Shown here: positions 43,855-52,628 of the stretch, piece by piece
Numbering within the stretch: the stretch's first letter is position 1
How the letters are laid out: the number at the start of each line of letters is the position of its first letter
Source of the DNA: Lachnospiraceae bacterium
GTDB taxonomy: Bacteria > Bacillota > Clostridia > Lachnospirales > Lachnospiraceae
Direction: 5' to 3'
Assembly (NCBI GenBank): GCA_014804645.1
Contig: JAAUZI010000022.1
Location: 1 to 61,655 of the forward strand
DNA length: 61,655 nt
The notes under the pieces: model-generated
Seen by the model: only the letters and a program-made list of their open reading frames with translations
The model's database searches: none
Told to the model about the DNA's origin: nothing
Translations under genes and position numbers: made by a program

Positions 43855-44370
43855 CTACTGTTTTGCGGTGCTGCCGAAACCTCCGTTGCGGATTCCCTGG
43901 GCATCGTCATCCACTGTAATGCCGTATTCCAGAAAGATTCCCTGCATGAATCCCGTGCCTGCGCTGATCTCCAGCGTCTTTCCCTCCCGGGAATCATTGG
44001 TGATCTTGGCCATAATGTGTCCCTCATTGTCTGAACCGAAATAGTCGCTGTCAATGATCCCCACCGTATTGTTGAGCTGCAGGCGATATTTAAAGCCCAA
44101 ACCGCTTCGGGGATACAGTTTCAAAACCCAGTCCTCCTCCATCTCTGCCCTGATTCCCGTGGGGATTTTGACAGATGCGCCCGGCTCAAGGGAAAAGGTA
44201 AAGGGAGAGTTAAAATCATACCCTGCACTGCCCTTGGTGGCACGTTCCGGTAATTTTATGGAATCATATATATTCCGGATATCTCCCTCAGAATATTCAG
44301 GAAATTCCTCTTTTACCGCAGTCATAAACTGCTCTATACTTACTTTGTGAAACTTGGCAATTCTTCTCAT
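43855..44370 (-). CDS. dut: dUTP diphosphatase
   Basis: 171 aa, trimeric type. Motifs in order: ATKGSAGYDFNSP, YPRSGLGFKYRLQLNN, GIIDSDYFGS, the acidic centre and the C-terminal GGFGSTAKQ that closes over the substrate. It turns dUTP to dUMP, keeping uracil out of DNA and feeding thymidylate. About 25 residues at the N-terminus are extra. It follows nrdG on the same strand, 32 nt away, in a nucleotide-supply context. Confidence 0.95.
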   Translation of the reverse strand: MRRIAKFHKVSIEQFMTAVKEEFPEYSEGDIRNIYDSIKLPERATKGSAGYDFNSPFTFSLEPGASVKIPTGIRAEMEEDWVLKLYPRSGLGFKYRLQLNNTVGIIDSDYFGSDNEGHIMAKITNDSREGKTLEISAGTGFMQGIFLEYGITVDDDAQGIRNGGFGSTAKQ

Positions 44371-44402
44371 GACAAACTCTCCGATCTGAATGTCAGCTCT
44401 CG

Positions 44403-44966
44403 CTATCTCAGGTCACAGAAGGGACCTGCCGGTATCTCTCCGCTCCTCTGCCCATCCCTTGCATAATCTCCACAATGTAGCACCGGTACTGCGGGATTTG
44501 CCTGTCTAAGGGATGCCTGTACGTCTATTACCCTTTGATTGGCGCTCCCCTTCCACAGGAGTTTTGCATCTTTTTTCTCCACCTGAAACTCGCCGTCCAC
44601 CAACACATCCACATATTGCATCAGCGGATAATCCATTATGTTTTCCCAACTGGCTCCTGTATAGAGCCATATGGTTTTGTTCGGATACTTTTCCCGGATC
44701 TCTGCCATCAGACTGCGCACCTCCAGACGATTGGCAGGGTGCAGCGGATCGCCGCCCGAAAAAGTAATACCGGAAATATACATTTTATCAAGCTGAGCAA
44801 AGATTTCCTGCTTTGCCGCCTCGTCAAAGGGCAAGCCCCCATCCGGGTCCCAGGTAAGCGGATTGTGGCACTCCTTGCAACAATGGTTGCAGCCTGCCAC
44901 CCACAGAACAACCCGCAGACCATCCCCATTGAGCATATCATCCTTGGTTATATTGTGATAACGCAT
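44403..44966 (-). CDS. nrdG: Anaerobic ribonucleotide reductase activating protein
   Basis: 187 aa from ATG 44966 (MRYHNITKDDMLNGDGLRVVL) with AAGGAAGTCC upstream. The radical SAM Cys cluster is AGCNHCCKECHNP (CxxxCxxC), followed by GITFSGGDPLHPANR. It uses S-adenosylmethionine to make the glycyl radical on NrdD. Its first base is 2 nt beyond the nrdD stop, so the two are one operon. Confidence 0.96.
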   Translation of the reverse strand: MRYHNITKDDMLNGDGLRVVLWVAGCNHCCKECHNPLTWDPDGGLPFDEAAKQEIFAQLDKMYISGITFSGGDPLHPANRLEVRSLMAEIREKYPNKTIWLYTGASWENIMDYPLMQYVDVLVDGEFQVEKKDAKLLWKGSANQRVIDVQASLRQANPAVPVLHCGDYARDGQRSGEIPAGPFCDLR

Positions 44967-44967
44967 A

Positions 44968-47157
44968 TTACATGGACTTCCTTTCCGCAATCTCTGCCAT
45001 CTTTGCTTCGTTCAATCTGGTATCCCCATGTACCCGGGAATAAGACAGATAGCCGTTCATACGATCAATCTTGGTCAGATTGCGGCTGCCGCACTTGGGA
45101 CATACATCCATCTCCAACTCCTGATGGCCGCAGTCATCACAGTAGGCCAGAGACAGGTTCACTCCCTCATAGAAACCCATATCCATAGCGCGATATATCA
45201 GGGTCTTAATGGCTTCAATATTATAGTCGATCGGATATTTCACATACTGTATCTTGCCGCCGTTGCACAGATTCCAGAAACGGTCCTCCATATCCTGCTT
45301 CTCAATGGGGGTGATCTCCTCCGACACATGGCAATGGAAACTATTGCTCACATATTCCCTGTCGGATACGCCTTCCACAATACCATACTTCTTGCGGAAC
45401 TGTTTCACCTGCACACCGCAGAGATTCTCGGCGGGAGTACCGTAGATGGCATACAGATTGCCGTCCTCCTCCTTAAATTCAGCCACTTTGGCGTTGATAT
45501 ACTCCATGACCTCCAGCGCGAACGTACCGTCCTCCACCAGACTTTTGCCGTTGTACAGCTCCTGCAGCTCGTTCAGGGCAGTGATGCCAAAGCTGGCCGT
45601 GGCGGATTTCAGCAGAGGCTTGATTTTATCTGACAGTTTCAAATGTCCGCCCAGGAAACCGCCCTCACAGTAGGCCAGCGGATTGGTGGACGCCCGCATC
45701 TCTCCCAGATACGCATAGGTACGGATATGCAGCTGGCGGATCAGATTCAGATAGTAGTCCAACACCTCGTAGAAATCCCGGCTTTCTTTCCTGGATTTTG
45801 CCAGAATCATAGGCAAATGCAGGGAGATGGCACCGATATTGAAACGGCCCACAAAAACAGGCATATCCTGATCGTCCTCGGGATGCATGCCGCCCCTCTC
45901 ATACCAGGGGGACAGGAAAGCCCTGCATCCCATGGGGGATATGATCTTGCCATACTGTTTATAGATACTGGCCACATAGCCCTTGCCTGTCAGACTCAGC
46001 CAGTCGGGATACATGGTTTTAGCCGAACACTCCACTCCCGCGTTAAACACATCCTCCAGCGGCTTTCCGGGGCCGTGAAGATTCTCGTCAAAAAGGAATA
46101 CAATCTTGGGAAACAGCACCGGTTTCTTACACTCGGCCTTGCCCTGTCCCTTTCTCCGCACATTCAGCATGGAGATCGTCGCCAGCTTGGCAAAACGTCC
46201 CGTGCCGGTACCGGCAGTCACCGTGATAAAGGGGTAATCCCCTCTGCTGCTCCCCACGGTGTTGAACTTATACTCCCAGCCCTGGAATCCCTGTTCAAAC
46301 TCTCTCTCCACATCTGCGCTGGCCTCAGCCTCCGCAACATCGGGGGCAATCCCCAGGCGGGCATATTTTTCCAGAGCCTTTTTATAGGATTTCTCCGCAT
46401 AGGGTTCCAGAATCAGATCTACGCTGGGCACGGTAAAGCCGCCGTACTGCTGGCTGGCGGCGCTCAGCACGATATCTCCGATAACATCAAATGCCACATC
46501 CAGCGTCTTGGGCTCGTTGTACCACACATTGCCCATCTCAAAACCGCCCCGCAGCACATTCTCAACGTCAAAGAGACAGCAGTTCATAGTGTCCCGGCGG
46601 GCGGACATGTCATGGACATAGATATAGCCGTCCCTGCATGCCTGAATCTCCTCCGTGGTCATGAAAAATTTCTGATACAGCTCTTTATTCAATTGATTGA
46701 ATATCAGACTTCTCTTGGTGGACACCAGCGCAGAATCCGTGTTGGCATTCTCCTTGTCGCCCACATACATGATAGACTGGCTTTTCTTGTATACGTCGTC
46801 CAGCATCCGTACAAAATCCTGCTTATAGTTACGGTAATCCCGATAGCTCTTTGCCACCACCGGCTTAACCTGCTCCAAAGCGCTCTCCACAATATTGTGC
46901 ATAATAGGAATGGGTATCTCCGTCTGCCCCAGCTCATTGACCTTGTCAACCACATACTGGCAGATATGGCGTTTCTCCTCGTCGGTAAATTTGGTCAGGG
47001 CGCGATACGCACTCTTTCCTACGGCATCAATCACCTTCTGTACATTGAACGCCTCCTTACTGTTATCCTTCTTAATGACATATACAGTTTTCTCCGGCTT
47101 AAAGACAATGCCATAATCCTCCGCTTTTTTACTATCAGATTCTGCGATATTGCTCAT
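44968..47157 (-). CDS. nrdD: Anaerobic ribonucleoside-triphosphate reductase
   Basis: 729 aa from ATG 47157 with AAAGGAATGG upstream; upstream ATGs in the frame lie in the operator region. The N-terminal ATP-cone (residues about 25-115, VIKKDNSKEAFNVQKVIDAV) senses ATP/dATP. A zinc ribbon near the end has CDDCGH and CPKCGS, and the glycyl radical site is in DRMNGYLSYSR (RVCGYLG in E. coli). It makes dNTPs without oxygen, so the host is at least facultatively anaerobic. Confidence 0.96.
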   Translation of the reverse strand: MSNIAESDSKKAEDYGIVFKPEKTVYVIKKDNSKEAFNVQKVIDAVGKSAYRALTKFTDEEKRHICQYVVDKVNELGQTEIPIPIMHNIVESALEQVKPVVAKSYRDYRNYKQDFVRMLDDVYKKSQSIMYVGDKENANTDSALVSTKRSLIFNQLNKELYQKFFMTTEEIQACRDGYIYVHDMSARRDTMNCCLFDVENVLRGGFEMGNVWYNEPKTLDVAFDVIGDIVLSAASQQYGGFTVPSVDLILEPYAEKSYKKALEKYARLGIAPDVAEAEASADVEREFEQGFQGWEYKFNTVGSSRGDYPFITVTAGTGTGRFAKLATISMLNVRRKGQGKAECKKPVLFPKIVFLFDENLHGPGKPLEDVFNAGVECSAKTMYPDWLSLTGKGYVASIYKQYGKIISPMGCRAFLSPWYERGGMHPEDDQDMPVFVGRFNIGAISLHLPMILAKSRKESRDFYEVLDYYLNLIRQLHIRTYAYLGEMRASTNPLAYCEGGFLGGHLKLSDKIKPLLKSATASFGITALNELQELYNGKSLVEDGTFALEVMEYINAKVAEFKEEDGNLYAIYGTPAENLCGVQVKQFRKKYGIVEGVSDREYVSNSFHCHVSEEITPIEKQDMEDRFWNLCNGGKIQYVKYPIDYNIEAIKTLIYRAMDMGFYEGVNLSLAYCDDCGHQELEMDVCPKCGSRNLTKIDRMNGYLSYSRVHGDTRLNEAKMAEIAERKSM

Positions 47158-47199
47158 GCTTTCCATTCCTTTCCTCATACCTGTACAACGCTCAAGCTC

Positions 47200-47284
47200 T
47201 ACCATATATAGTATCACTTTTCCGTGTGCAATCCCATATTTAGTGCTTAGTTTCTAGTATAAGTAAGAAAATTCAAATTGTCAA
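47200..47284 (-). promoter_or_regulatory. nrdDG promoter with two NrdR boxes
   Basis: Minus-strand TTGACA (47284-47279) and TATACT (47261-47256) are 17 nt apart. Two boxes matching acaCwAtATaTwGtgt lie at 47231-47246 (ATCCCATATTTAGTGC on +) and 47200-47215 (TACCATATATAGTATC on +). They are exactly 31 bp apart, three helical turns, the spacing needed by the NrdR repressor. No nrdR gene is in the window. Confidence 0.85.
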
Positions 47285-47356
47285 CGAATGTTCTACGGAA
47301 ATATAGCTAAAAATAGTCACCAAAATTTGTGATTTTTTTAAGGAGATTTTTATTGA

Positions 47357-48358
47357 CTAACCAGAAATGTCAGCATATCCCTCTAAGATCTCTCGCATTC
47401 TGCCACAGTATTCCTCCCGCACCCGCTGAGGGCCGACAATCTGAATCCGGCTGCCCAGGCCAGCCAGCCAACCGTAAAACTGGTCGCTGACTGCCACGTC
47501 CACTCTCGCCAGCAGCATTCCATCTCCGCCTCTGCGAAGAGATATCTCCCTGCCGAAACGGTCCAGCACCACGCCCACAAGTCCCTCCGGAAAACTTAGC
47601 TGCACGGTCTCCTCCCTGCCGCCGAACATGCCGAAGGTCTTGTCCGCATACACCGCCAAGTCCAATTCCCTGAAAGGCTCCTGTCCCTTTCGCTCCTCCG
47701 CAAGCTCCTCCACATCCGCCATCTTGTCCACCCGGTAATGTTTCATCATACCCGCAGATTCATCCCATGCCAGCAGATAATAGTTTTCCTCCCGCCAGAT
47801 CAGCGCCCAGGGGCTGACCCGGTAGAGCTGTCCCTGCCTGCGGGGCGTCAGCCTTTTTTCCTCGTTCCACTCCAGATACCGGAACGTGATCTGACAGTTG
47901 TCCTGGATTGCGCGGTGCAGGGCGTCAATGCCGTAATATACGCTCTCGTTCTCCGATTTGACGCGGCCCACCACATGGACCTGACGCCGAAGTTTTCCCG
48001 CGTCATGACGACTGGCCAGCCCCTCCAGCTTACTGATAAGCTCCCGGGATTTTTTGGGAGTGATAAAACGGGAGGACTGCACGGCGTCCACCAACAGCTT
48101 TAGCTCCGCCAGCTCGAACTCTCTGCCCGCCATATAGTAGCCGCCGCCCTGCCTGCTCTGCAGCTGCAGAATATCATAGCCAAACTGCTGCAGACAGCTG
48201 ATATCGTCATAAATACTTTTTCGCTCACTGTGGATTCCCAGACTTTCCAGACGCCGAATCAGCTCCTGTGTGCTGATGGCATGAGCCTCGTCCGTCTCCT
48301 CTGCCAGTATTTTTGCCAAATACAACAATTTTAATTTCTGTCCCGATGCTCTAGACAT
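47357..48358 (-). CDS. WYL-domain transcriptional regulator (YafY type)
   Basis: 333 aa. An N-terminal winged helix (about 6-70, AHAISTQELIRRLESLGIHSERKSIYDDISCLQQFGYD) is followed by a WYL domain (about 140-215, ITFRYLEWNEEKRLTPRRQGQLYRVSPWALIWREENYYLLAWDE) and a C-terminal WCX-type region. WYL proteins sense nucleic-acid or small ligands; this one has no adjacent clear target. It lies upstream of nrdD in the same direction, though with its own spacing of about 200 nt. Confidence 0.88.
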   Translation of the reverse strand: MSRASGQKLKLLYLAKILAEETDEAHAISTQELIRRLESLGIHSERKSIYDDISCLQQFGYDILQLQSRQGGGYYMAGREFELAELKLLVDAVQSSRFITPKKSRELISKLEGLASRHDAGKLRRQVHVVGRVKSENESVYYGIDALHRAIQDNCQITFRYLEWNEEKRLTPRRQGQLYRVSPWALIWREENYYLLAWDESAGMMKHYRVDKMADVEELAEERKGQEPFRELDLAVYADKTFGMFGGREETVQLSFPEGLVGVVLDRFGREISLRRGGDGMLLARVDVAVSDQFYGWLAGLGSRIQIVGPQRVREEYCGRMREILEGYADISG

Positions 48359-48371
48359 ATATTTCCTCCCA

Positions 48372-48410
48372 CAAAAACAGCCCGGCCGGGCAAATGTCCC
48401 TGACCAGGCT
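48372..48410 (-). terminator. Intrinsic terminator of the HAD gene
   Basis: Minus strand AGCCTGGTCAGGG pairs with CCCGGCCGGGCT, with G-U or mismatch pairs, and is followed by GTTTTTG. It separates the phosphatase gene from the WYL gene. Confidence 0.8.
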
Positions 48411-48436
48411 ATAACACTTACTTCTGTCTGGGCGGT

Positions 48437-49171
48437 TTACGCAAAATCCTTGGAAACGCAGTGCCATATTCCCAACACCTCAAACAACTGTGGCAAAACC
48501 GTTATCTCATAGTCTGCGCTGTAATCATAACAGTGCGGCTGCTCCCCCGGATTGTACCAGCATGTCCGTATTCCGGCGCGAATCCCGCCCAAAATGTCAC
48601 TGGTCATGGAATCTCCCACGATCAGAATACGGCTCTTGTCCTTCTCCTCCAGCCGTTCCAGACAGTAGTCAAAAAAGACGCTGCTGGGTTTGGCATGACC
48701 TATAGTCTCGGAGATAAACACCCCGTCCATAACCTCCGACAACCCCGACAGATTCAGTTTGCTTTGCTGCGCGGATTCCACTCCGTTAGTCACCACATAC
48801 TGCTTATAGTGCCCCTGCAGCGCTTTCACAGTGTTCAGCGCGTCAGCCACAAACGCATAGTTGTTTCCCAATCCCGTCTGAAATTCCCGCAGAAAAGACT
48901 GTTCATCGATCCCCGTTAACCCATATTCGGCAAAGAAATCCCTAAATCTCCCTCTCAGCAGTTCCCCTTTGGTGATCTCTCCCCGCTCCAATCTTTTCCA
49001 ATAGCCGTCATTGATCTGATTGTAGCGCTGAATCATCTCCTCTGTCAGCGGCTGGCCGATCGTGCGAAAGCACTTGCGCAGAGAACACCGCATGGAATAA
49101 TCAAAATCCAGCAGCGTCCCATCCACATCCCACAAAATCGTGGTAAATGCCTGTTTATTCTCCCTCTGCAT
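48437..49171 (-). CDS. yjjG: YjjG-family HAD nucleotidase
   Basis: 244 aa from ATG 49171 with GCGGGAGCTGAG upstream; the longer frame lies over the small gene at 49155. HAD motifs: WDVDGTLLDF (nucleophile Asp), VVTNGVES, the Lys in GHAKPSSVFFD and GDSMTSDILGG. The cap domain and C1-type layout match YjjG, which removes phosphate from noncanonical pyrimidine nucleotides. Substrate is not proven here. Confidence 0.88.
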   Translation of the reverse strand: MQRENKQAFTTILWDVDGTLLDFDYSMRCSLRKCFRTIGQPLTEEMIQRYNQINDGYWKRLERGEITKGELLRGRFRDFFAEYGLTGIDEQSFLREFQTGLGNNYAFVADALNTVKALQGHYKQYVVTNGVESAQQSKLNLSGLSEVMDGVFISETIGHAKPSSVFFDYCLERLEEKDKSRILIVGDSMTSDILGGIRAGIRTCWYNPGEQPHCYDYSADYEITVLPQLFEVLGIWHCVSKDFA

Positions 49172-49316
49172 TCTCAGCTCCCGCCTCTCCCGCAGGCTGA
49201 GCCTGATTCTTTTTCTTACGCAGGGTAATCCCGATAAACGTTGCCACTCCAGCAACTGCCACGATTACCAGCATAAGCAGCAGATAGGAAAAAAATGAAC
49301 TGATAAAAGCTAACAT
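49155..49316 (-). CDS. Small single-pass membrane protein
   Basis: 53 aa from ATG 49316 with AGAGGAGGCAGTT upstream. One membrane helix (about 5-32, FISSFFSYLLLMLVIVAVAG) then a basic RKKKNQ stretch and an acidic, Ala/Glu-rich tail ending GAENAEGE. No family recognised. It overlaps the yjjG start by 17 nt, so it is probably co-translated with it. Confidence 0.65.
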   Translation of the reverse strand: MLAFISSFFSYLLLMLVIVAVAGVATFIGITLRKKKNQAQPAGEAGAENAEGE

Positions 49317-49376
49317 AACAACTGCCTCCTCTGTATATATTACCAAAATTATTATAGCAATACTTCACATGCCCCG

Positions 49377-51071
49377 TCAAGACAGTTTCCAGATTCCCTG
49401 CTCCAGAAAATTTTCCGCCTGCCTCTGGGCGCTCTGTATAATAGACGAATCATAGCCCATGATCTCCAGCAGCCGGATGGCGTTGCGGCTGTTGGCCTTT
49501 CCCACACGCAGCGTATAGTTAAAGAGAATGTCCCCGTCCCGGATCTCCTCCTCAAAATGATAATTGTCATACTGACCGGACAACAGTTCCGTCAGTTCAA
49601 TATCATGGGTGGCGGCAAAGCAAAGAATATTCTCTCCCGTCAAGCTGAGAAGAATCTGGGTGGCCGCCGCAATGCGCTCCACCGTGTTGGTGCCCCGCAG
49701 CACCTCATCCACAAAACACAGCACCGGACGGTCGCTGTCCTCCCTCATAGCGTCCAGAATGCGTTTCAGGGACTTGATCTCCACAATATAATAGCTCTCT
49801 CCGCTCTCAAGATCGTCCCGAAGGGACATGGAGGAATAGATTCGGTACATGGGAGCACTGTAGCGGTCCGCCAGCACCATGTTCAGAGTCTGCGCCATCA
49901 GAGCACCCAGAGCCACTGTCTTCAAAAAAGTGGATTTGCCGGAGGCATTGGAGCCTGTCAGCAGCACTCCCCTCTCCACAGATATACTGTTTTTCACGGG
50001 ATGCTCTATCAGCGGGTGGTAAAGCTGTTCGGCACAGAGACTATTCCCCCGCAAATCGGGTCTGCACCATGCCGTCCCCTCCGCCTCCAGACTGGCGCGG
50101 TACAGGGCAATGCTGACCGCAGACTCCAGATATCCCAGAGCGGTAATCAGCTGATCGACCTCCCCGCTGTGTATACCGATCTCCCTCAACATCCGATTGA
50201 AAAAGATCAAATCCACATGAAAAGCCATCCGTACATAGTCCAGCAGAATGTCCAGAGGACTGCCCCCGGTGGTGTTTCCCGCCTTGGAAAACACCCAGAA
50301 AGCCCCCCGCTGGGATTTTTTCAGAGCGGCGCTCCCCCGCAGAAGATTTTCATTTTCCCGCGGACATACCGGCATTTTCAGCCCGGCAGTTTCCTGAGCT
50401 ACGTTCAGCAGCCGCGTGATGTAAGCCAGACTGGTGATATAAGGCTCAATCTCCCGTTTTACCCCCATGTAGGTGACGATATTGTACACCATAAGAATGG
50501 CAAGGGCCGCCAGCCCCAGAGGGAGTTTCATAAACAAAAGCAGCGCGGCCGGAATGTACAGCAGATTGACCACCGTGTCCCTGGTATTGGATCTGTCGCC
50601 CAGAGTATACAGATATTCCAGATAATCATACAGTGAAAATTTTCCCGTACTCCCCAGATTCCTCATCAATTTCTGGAATTCTACCCTCGGTCGGTCCTGC
50701 TCCATAAAATAGGTGACAATACTGTCAAAATATTCCAGATCCTCCGACGACTGCGCAGGTGTCCGCAGCATGTGGTACAGCACCTCCTCCCCACTGGAAG
50801 AGATCGTATAGTTAAGCCGCATAAATACCTGATCCATGGAGAGATCATCCCATGTGATGTCGTCAAGCTGTCCCGGCTGCCTGTGGTGTTCATAATATCC
50901 GGGAATCCGCGCAAAGCGTTCTACCTTGTACTCTTTGTCCGGGCGCTTTCCGTAGTTCTCATACAGCTTTTTCTCAAAGAGCTTTATTGCCTTTTTGTCG
51001 GCAAGCACACTCTGCAGCGCCAGAAAAGCCAGGAACAGCCCCATAGCCACCCAGAATATCACATACTCCAT
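49377..51071 (-). CDS. Membrane-anchored MutS-family ATPase
   Basis: 564 aa from ATG 51071 (MEYVIFWVAMGLFLAFLAL) with TGAGGTTGCGG upstream. One TM helix at 2-24 and a hydrophobic pair around 170-205 come before the MutS-type ABC ATPase: LLTGSNASGKSTFLKTVALG (Walker A, about 370), DLESGESYYIVEIKSL, and LCFVDEVLRGTNTVERIAAA (Walker B, about 455), then CFAATHDIELTEL. It has no mismatch domain I, no Phe-x-Glu and no Smr domain. This is a MutS-like clostridial family found at the membrane; its partner and substrate are unknown. Confidence 0.82.
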   Translation of the reverse strand: MEYVIFWVAMGLFLAFLALQSVLADKKAIKLFEKKLYENYGKRPDKEYKVERFARIPGYYEHHRQPGQLDDITWDDLSMDQVFMRLNYTISSSGEEVLYHMLRTPAQSSEDLEYFDSIVTYFMEQDRPRVEFQKLMRNLGSTGKFSLYDYLEYLYTLGDRSNTRDTVVNLLYIPAALLLFMKLPLGLAALAILMVYNIVTYMGVKREIEPYITSLAYITRLLNVAQETAGLKMPVCPRENENLLRGSAALKKSQRGAFWVFSKAGNTTGGSPLDILLDYVRMAFHVDLIFFNRMLREIGIHSGEVDQLITALGYLESAVSIALYRASLEAEGTAWCRPDLRGNSLCAEQLYHPLIEHPVKNSISVERGVLLTGSNASGKSTFLKTVALGALMAQTLNMVLADRYSAPMYRIYSSMSLRDDLESGESYYIVEIKSLKRILDAMREDSDRPVLCFVDEVLRGTNTVERIAAATQILLSLTGENILCFAATHDIELTELLSGQYDNYHFEEEIRDGDILFNYTLRVGKANSRNAIRLLEIMGYDSSIIQSAQRQAENFLEQGIWKLS

Positions 51072-51120
51072 ATCCGCAACCTCATTTTTCACAGAATAAA
51101 AACACTTGTCACAGCATAAA

Positions 51121-51148
51121 CAGAGCAGACGGTTTACGTCTGCTCCGC
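51121..51148 (-). terminator. Terminator hairpin after the NCS2 permease gene
   Basis: GAGCAGAC and GTCTGCTC make an 8-bp perfect stem with a GTAAACC loop, followed on the minus strand by TGTTTATG. A weak U tract. Confidence 0.6.
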
Positions 51149-51168
51149 AAAATGTCTCCTGCCGCTAT

Positions 51169-52533
51169 TTACAGGAAAATGTATTTCAGAATAAACAGCA
51201 CAGTCAGCACATACATCAATATGCTCACCTTGCCCTTTGTCTTTCCGGCGCAGAGATGCAGAATTGTCCAGGAGATCACGCCCATGGCGATACCCTCGGA
51301 GATACTGTACATCAGAGGCATGGAAAGGATACACAGGAATGCGGGAATAGCCTCCAGCATATTCTCCCAGTCGATCCTGGCCACGGAGCCGATCATGTAG
51401 AATCCGACAATAATCAGAGCAGGCGCGGTGGCAAAGGACGGTATGGACAAAAACAGGGGTGAGAACACAACCGCCAGCAGGAACAACAGACCTGTAGTCA
51501 CAGCCGTCAGGCCGGTTCTACCACCCTCGGTCACGCCGGAAGCGCTCTCCACATATGTGGTGGTTGTGGAAGTTCCCAGTATGGCGCCTGCAGAGGTCGC
51601 GATAGCGTCGGCCAGCAGCGCACCTTTGATTCGGGGCAGCTTGCCATCCTTGTCCAGCATATTGGCCTTGGCGGATACGCCGATCAGGGTTCCCAGAGTA
51701 TCAAAGATATCCACAAACAGGAACGCGAACACAATAACGACCATATCCATAACCTTTATGGCACTGAAATCCGCCTTGAACACCTGACCGAAAGTGTTGC
51801 CAAGGGGCGAGAAGTCAAAGGACACAATAGCGGGTGGAATCGTGGAGTACATTCCAAGGTCATTATTGGGCACATACAGTCCAACAAGTTCGCATATAAT
51901 GCCCAACACCCAGGTAATCAGGATGCCGAACAGGATGCCGCCCTTGATCTTCTTAATCAGCAAAAATGCTGTGATCAGCACGCCGATCAGGGCCAGCAGC
52001 GCACCCATGCCCACGGAGCTGAAATTCTCCTTAAAATTCTGATAGGAAACCAGCGTGGAATCGTTGTTTACAACGATCTTGGCGTTCTGCAGGCCAATAA
52101 AAGCGATAAACAGACCGATACCGGCGCTCACCGCAGATTTCAGCGTCATGGGAATGGCATTGAAAATTGCCTCACGCACATTGGTTACGGACAGCACGAT
52201 AAAGATCAGGCCCTCAATAAATACAGCCAGCAGAGCGATCTGCCAGGAGTATCCGTATCCGATGACAACCGTGTAGGCAAAATACGCATTCAGTCCCATA
52301 CCGGGTGCCAGCGCAAAAGGATAATTGGCAAGTAACGCCATCAGCACGGTTCCCACAAAGGACGCCAGCGCCGTCGCAAGCAAAATTGCCTGCTTATCCA
52401 TTCCAGTTGCGGAAAGGATATTGGGATTAACAGCCAATATATACGCCATGGTCATAAAGGTGGTGATACCAGCCATGACCTCTGTCTTTATATTGGTGTT
52501 ATTCTCCTTGAGTTTGAAGAACTTTTCCAACAT
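51169..52533 (-). CDS. NCS2 family purine permease (PbuG/AzgA type)
   Basis: 454 aa from ATG 52533 with GAGGAGGG upstream. About twelve membrane helices. The AzgA/PbuG signatures are GITTFMTMAYILAVNP, ANYPFALAPGMGLNAYFAYTVV, FLFVDIFDTLGTLIGVS and GTSTTTTYVESASGVTEGGRTGLTA, the last the GT-rich NCS2 loop. It takes up guanine, hypoxanthine or adenine by proton symport. It ends the punA-cdd-amidohydrolase group. No purine riboswitch was found; the upstream gap has only hairpins. Confidence 0.94.
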   Translation of the reverse strand: MLEKFFKLKENNTNIKTEVMAGITTFMTMAYILAVNPNILSATGMDKQAILLATALASFVGTVLMALLANYPFALAPGMGLNAYFAYTVVIGYGYSWQIALLAVFIEGLIFIVLSVTNVREAIFNAIPMTLKSAVSAGIGLFIAFIGLQNAKIVVNNDSTLVSYQNFKENFSSVGMGALLALIGVLITAFLLIKKIKGGILFGILITWVLGIICELVGLYVPNNDLGMYSTIPPAIVSFDFSPLGNTFGQVFKADFSAIKVMDMVVIVFAFLFVDIFDTLGTLIGVSAKANMLDKDGKLPRIKGALLADAIATSAGAILGTSTTTTYVESASGVTEGGRTGLTAVTTGLLFLLAVVFSPLFLSIPSFATAPALIIVGFYMIGSVARIDWENMLEAIPAFLCILSMPLMYSISEGIAMGVISWTILHLCAGKTKGKVSILMYVLTVLFILKYIFL

Positions 52534-52628
52534 TTTTTCCCTCCTCATTTTCTGCCGCTGTCAGCGGCTGGAAACTGTAAAAACAGTTTCCAATAGTTTG
52601 TTTACAGTGTCTATTGATGTCTGAGCAT

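Noticed and set aside
52534..52628. Purine riboswitch upstream of the NCS2 permease gene
   Set aside because: The gap is only about 95 nt and lacks the purine aptamer core; it has simple hairpins instead.
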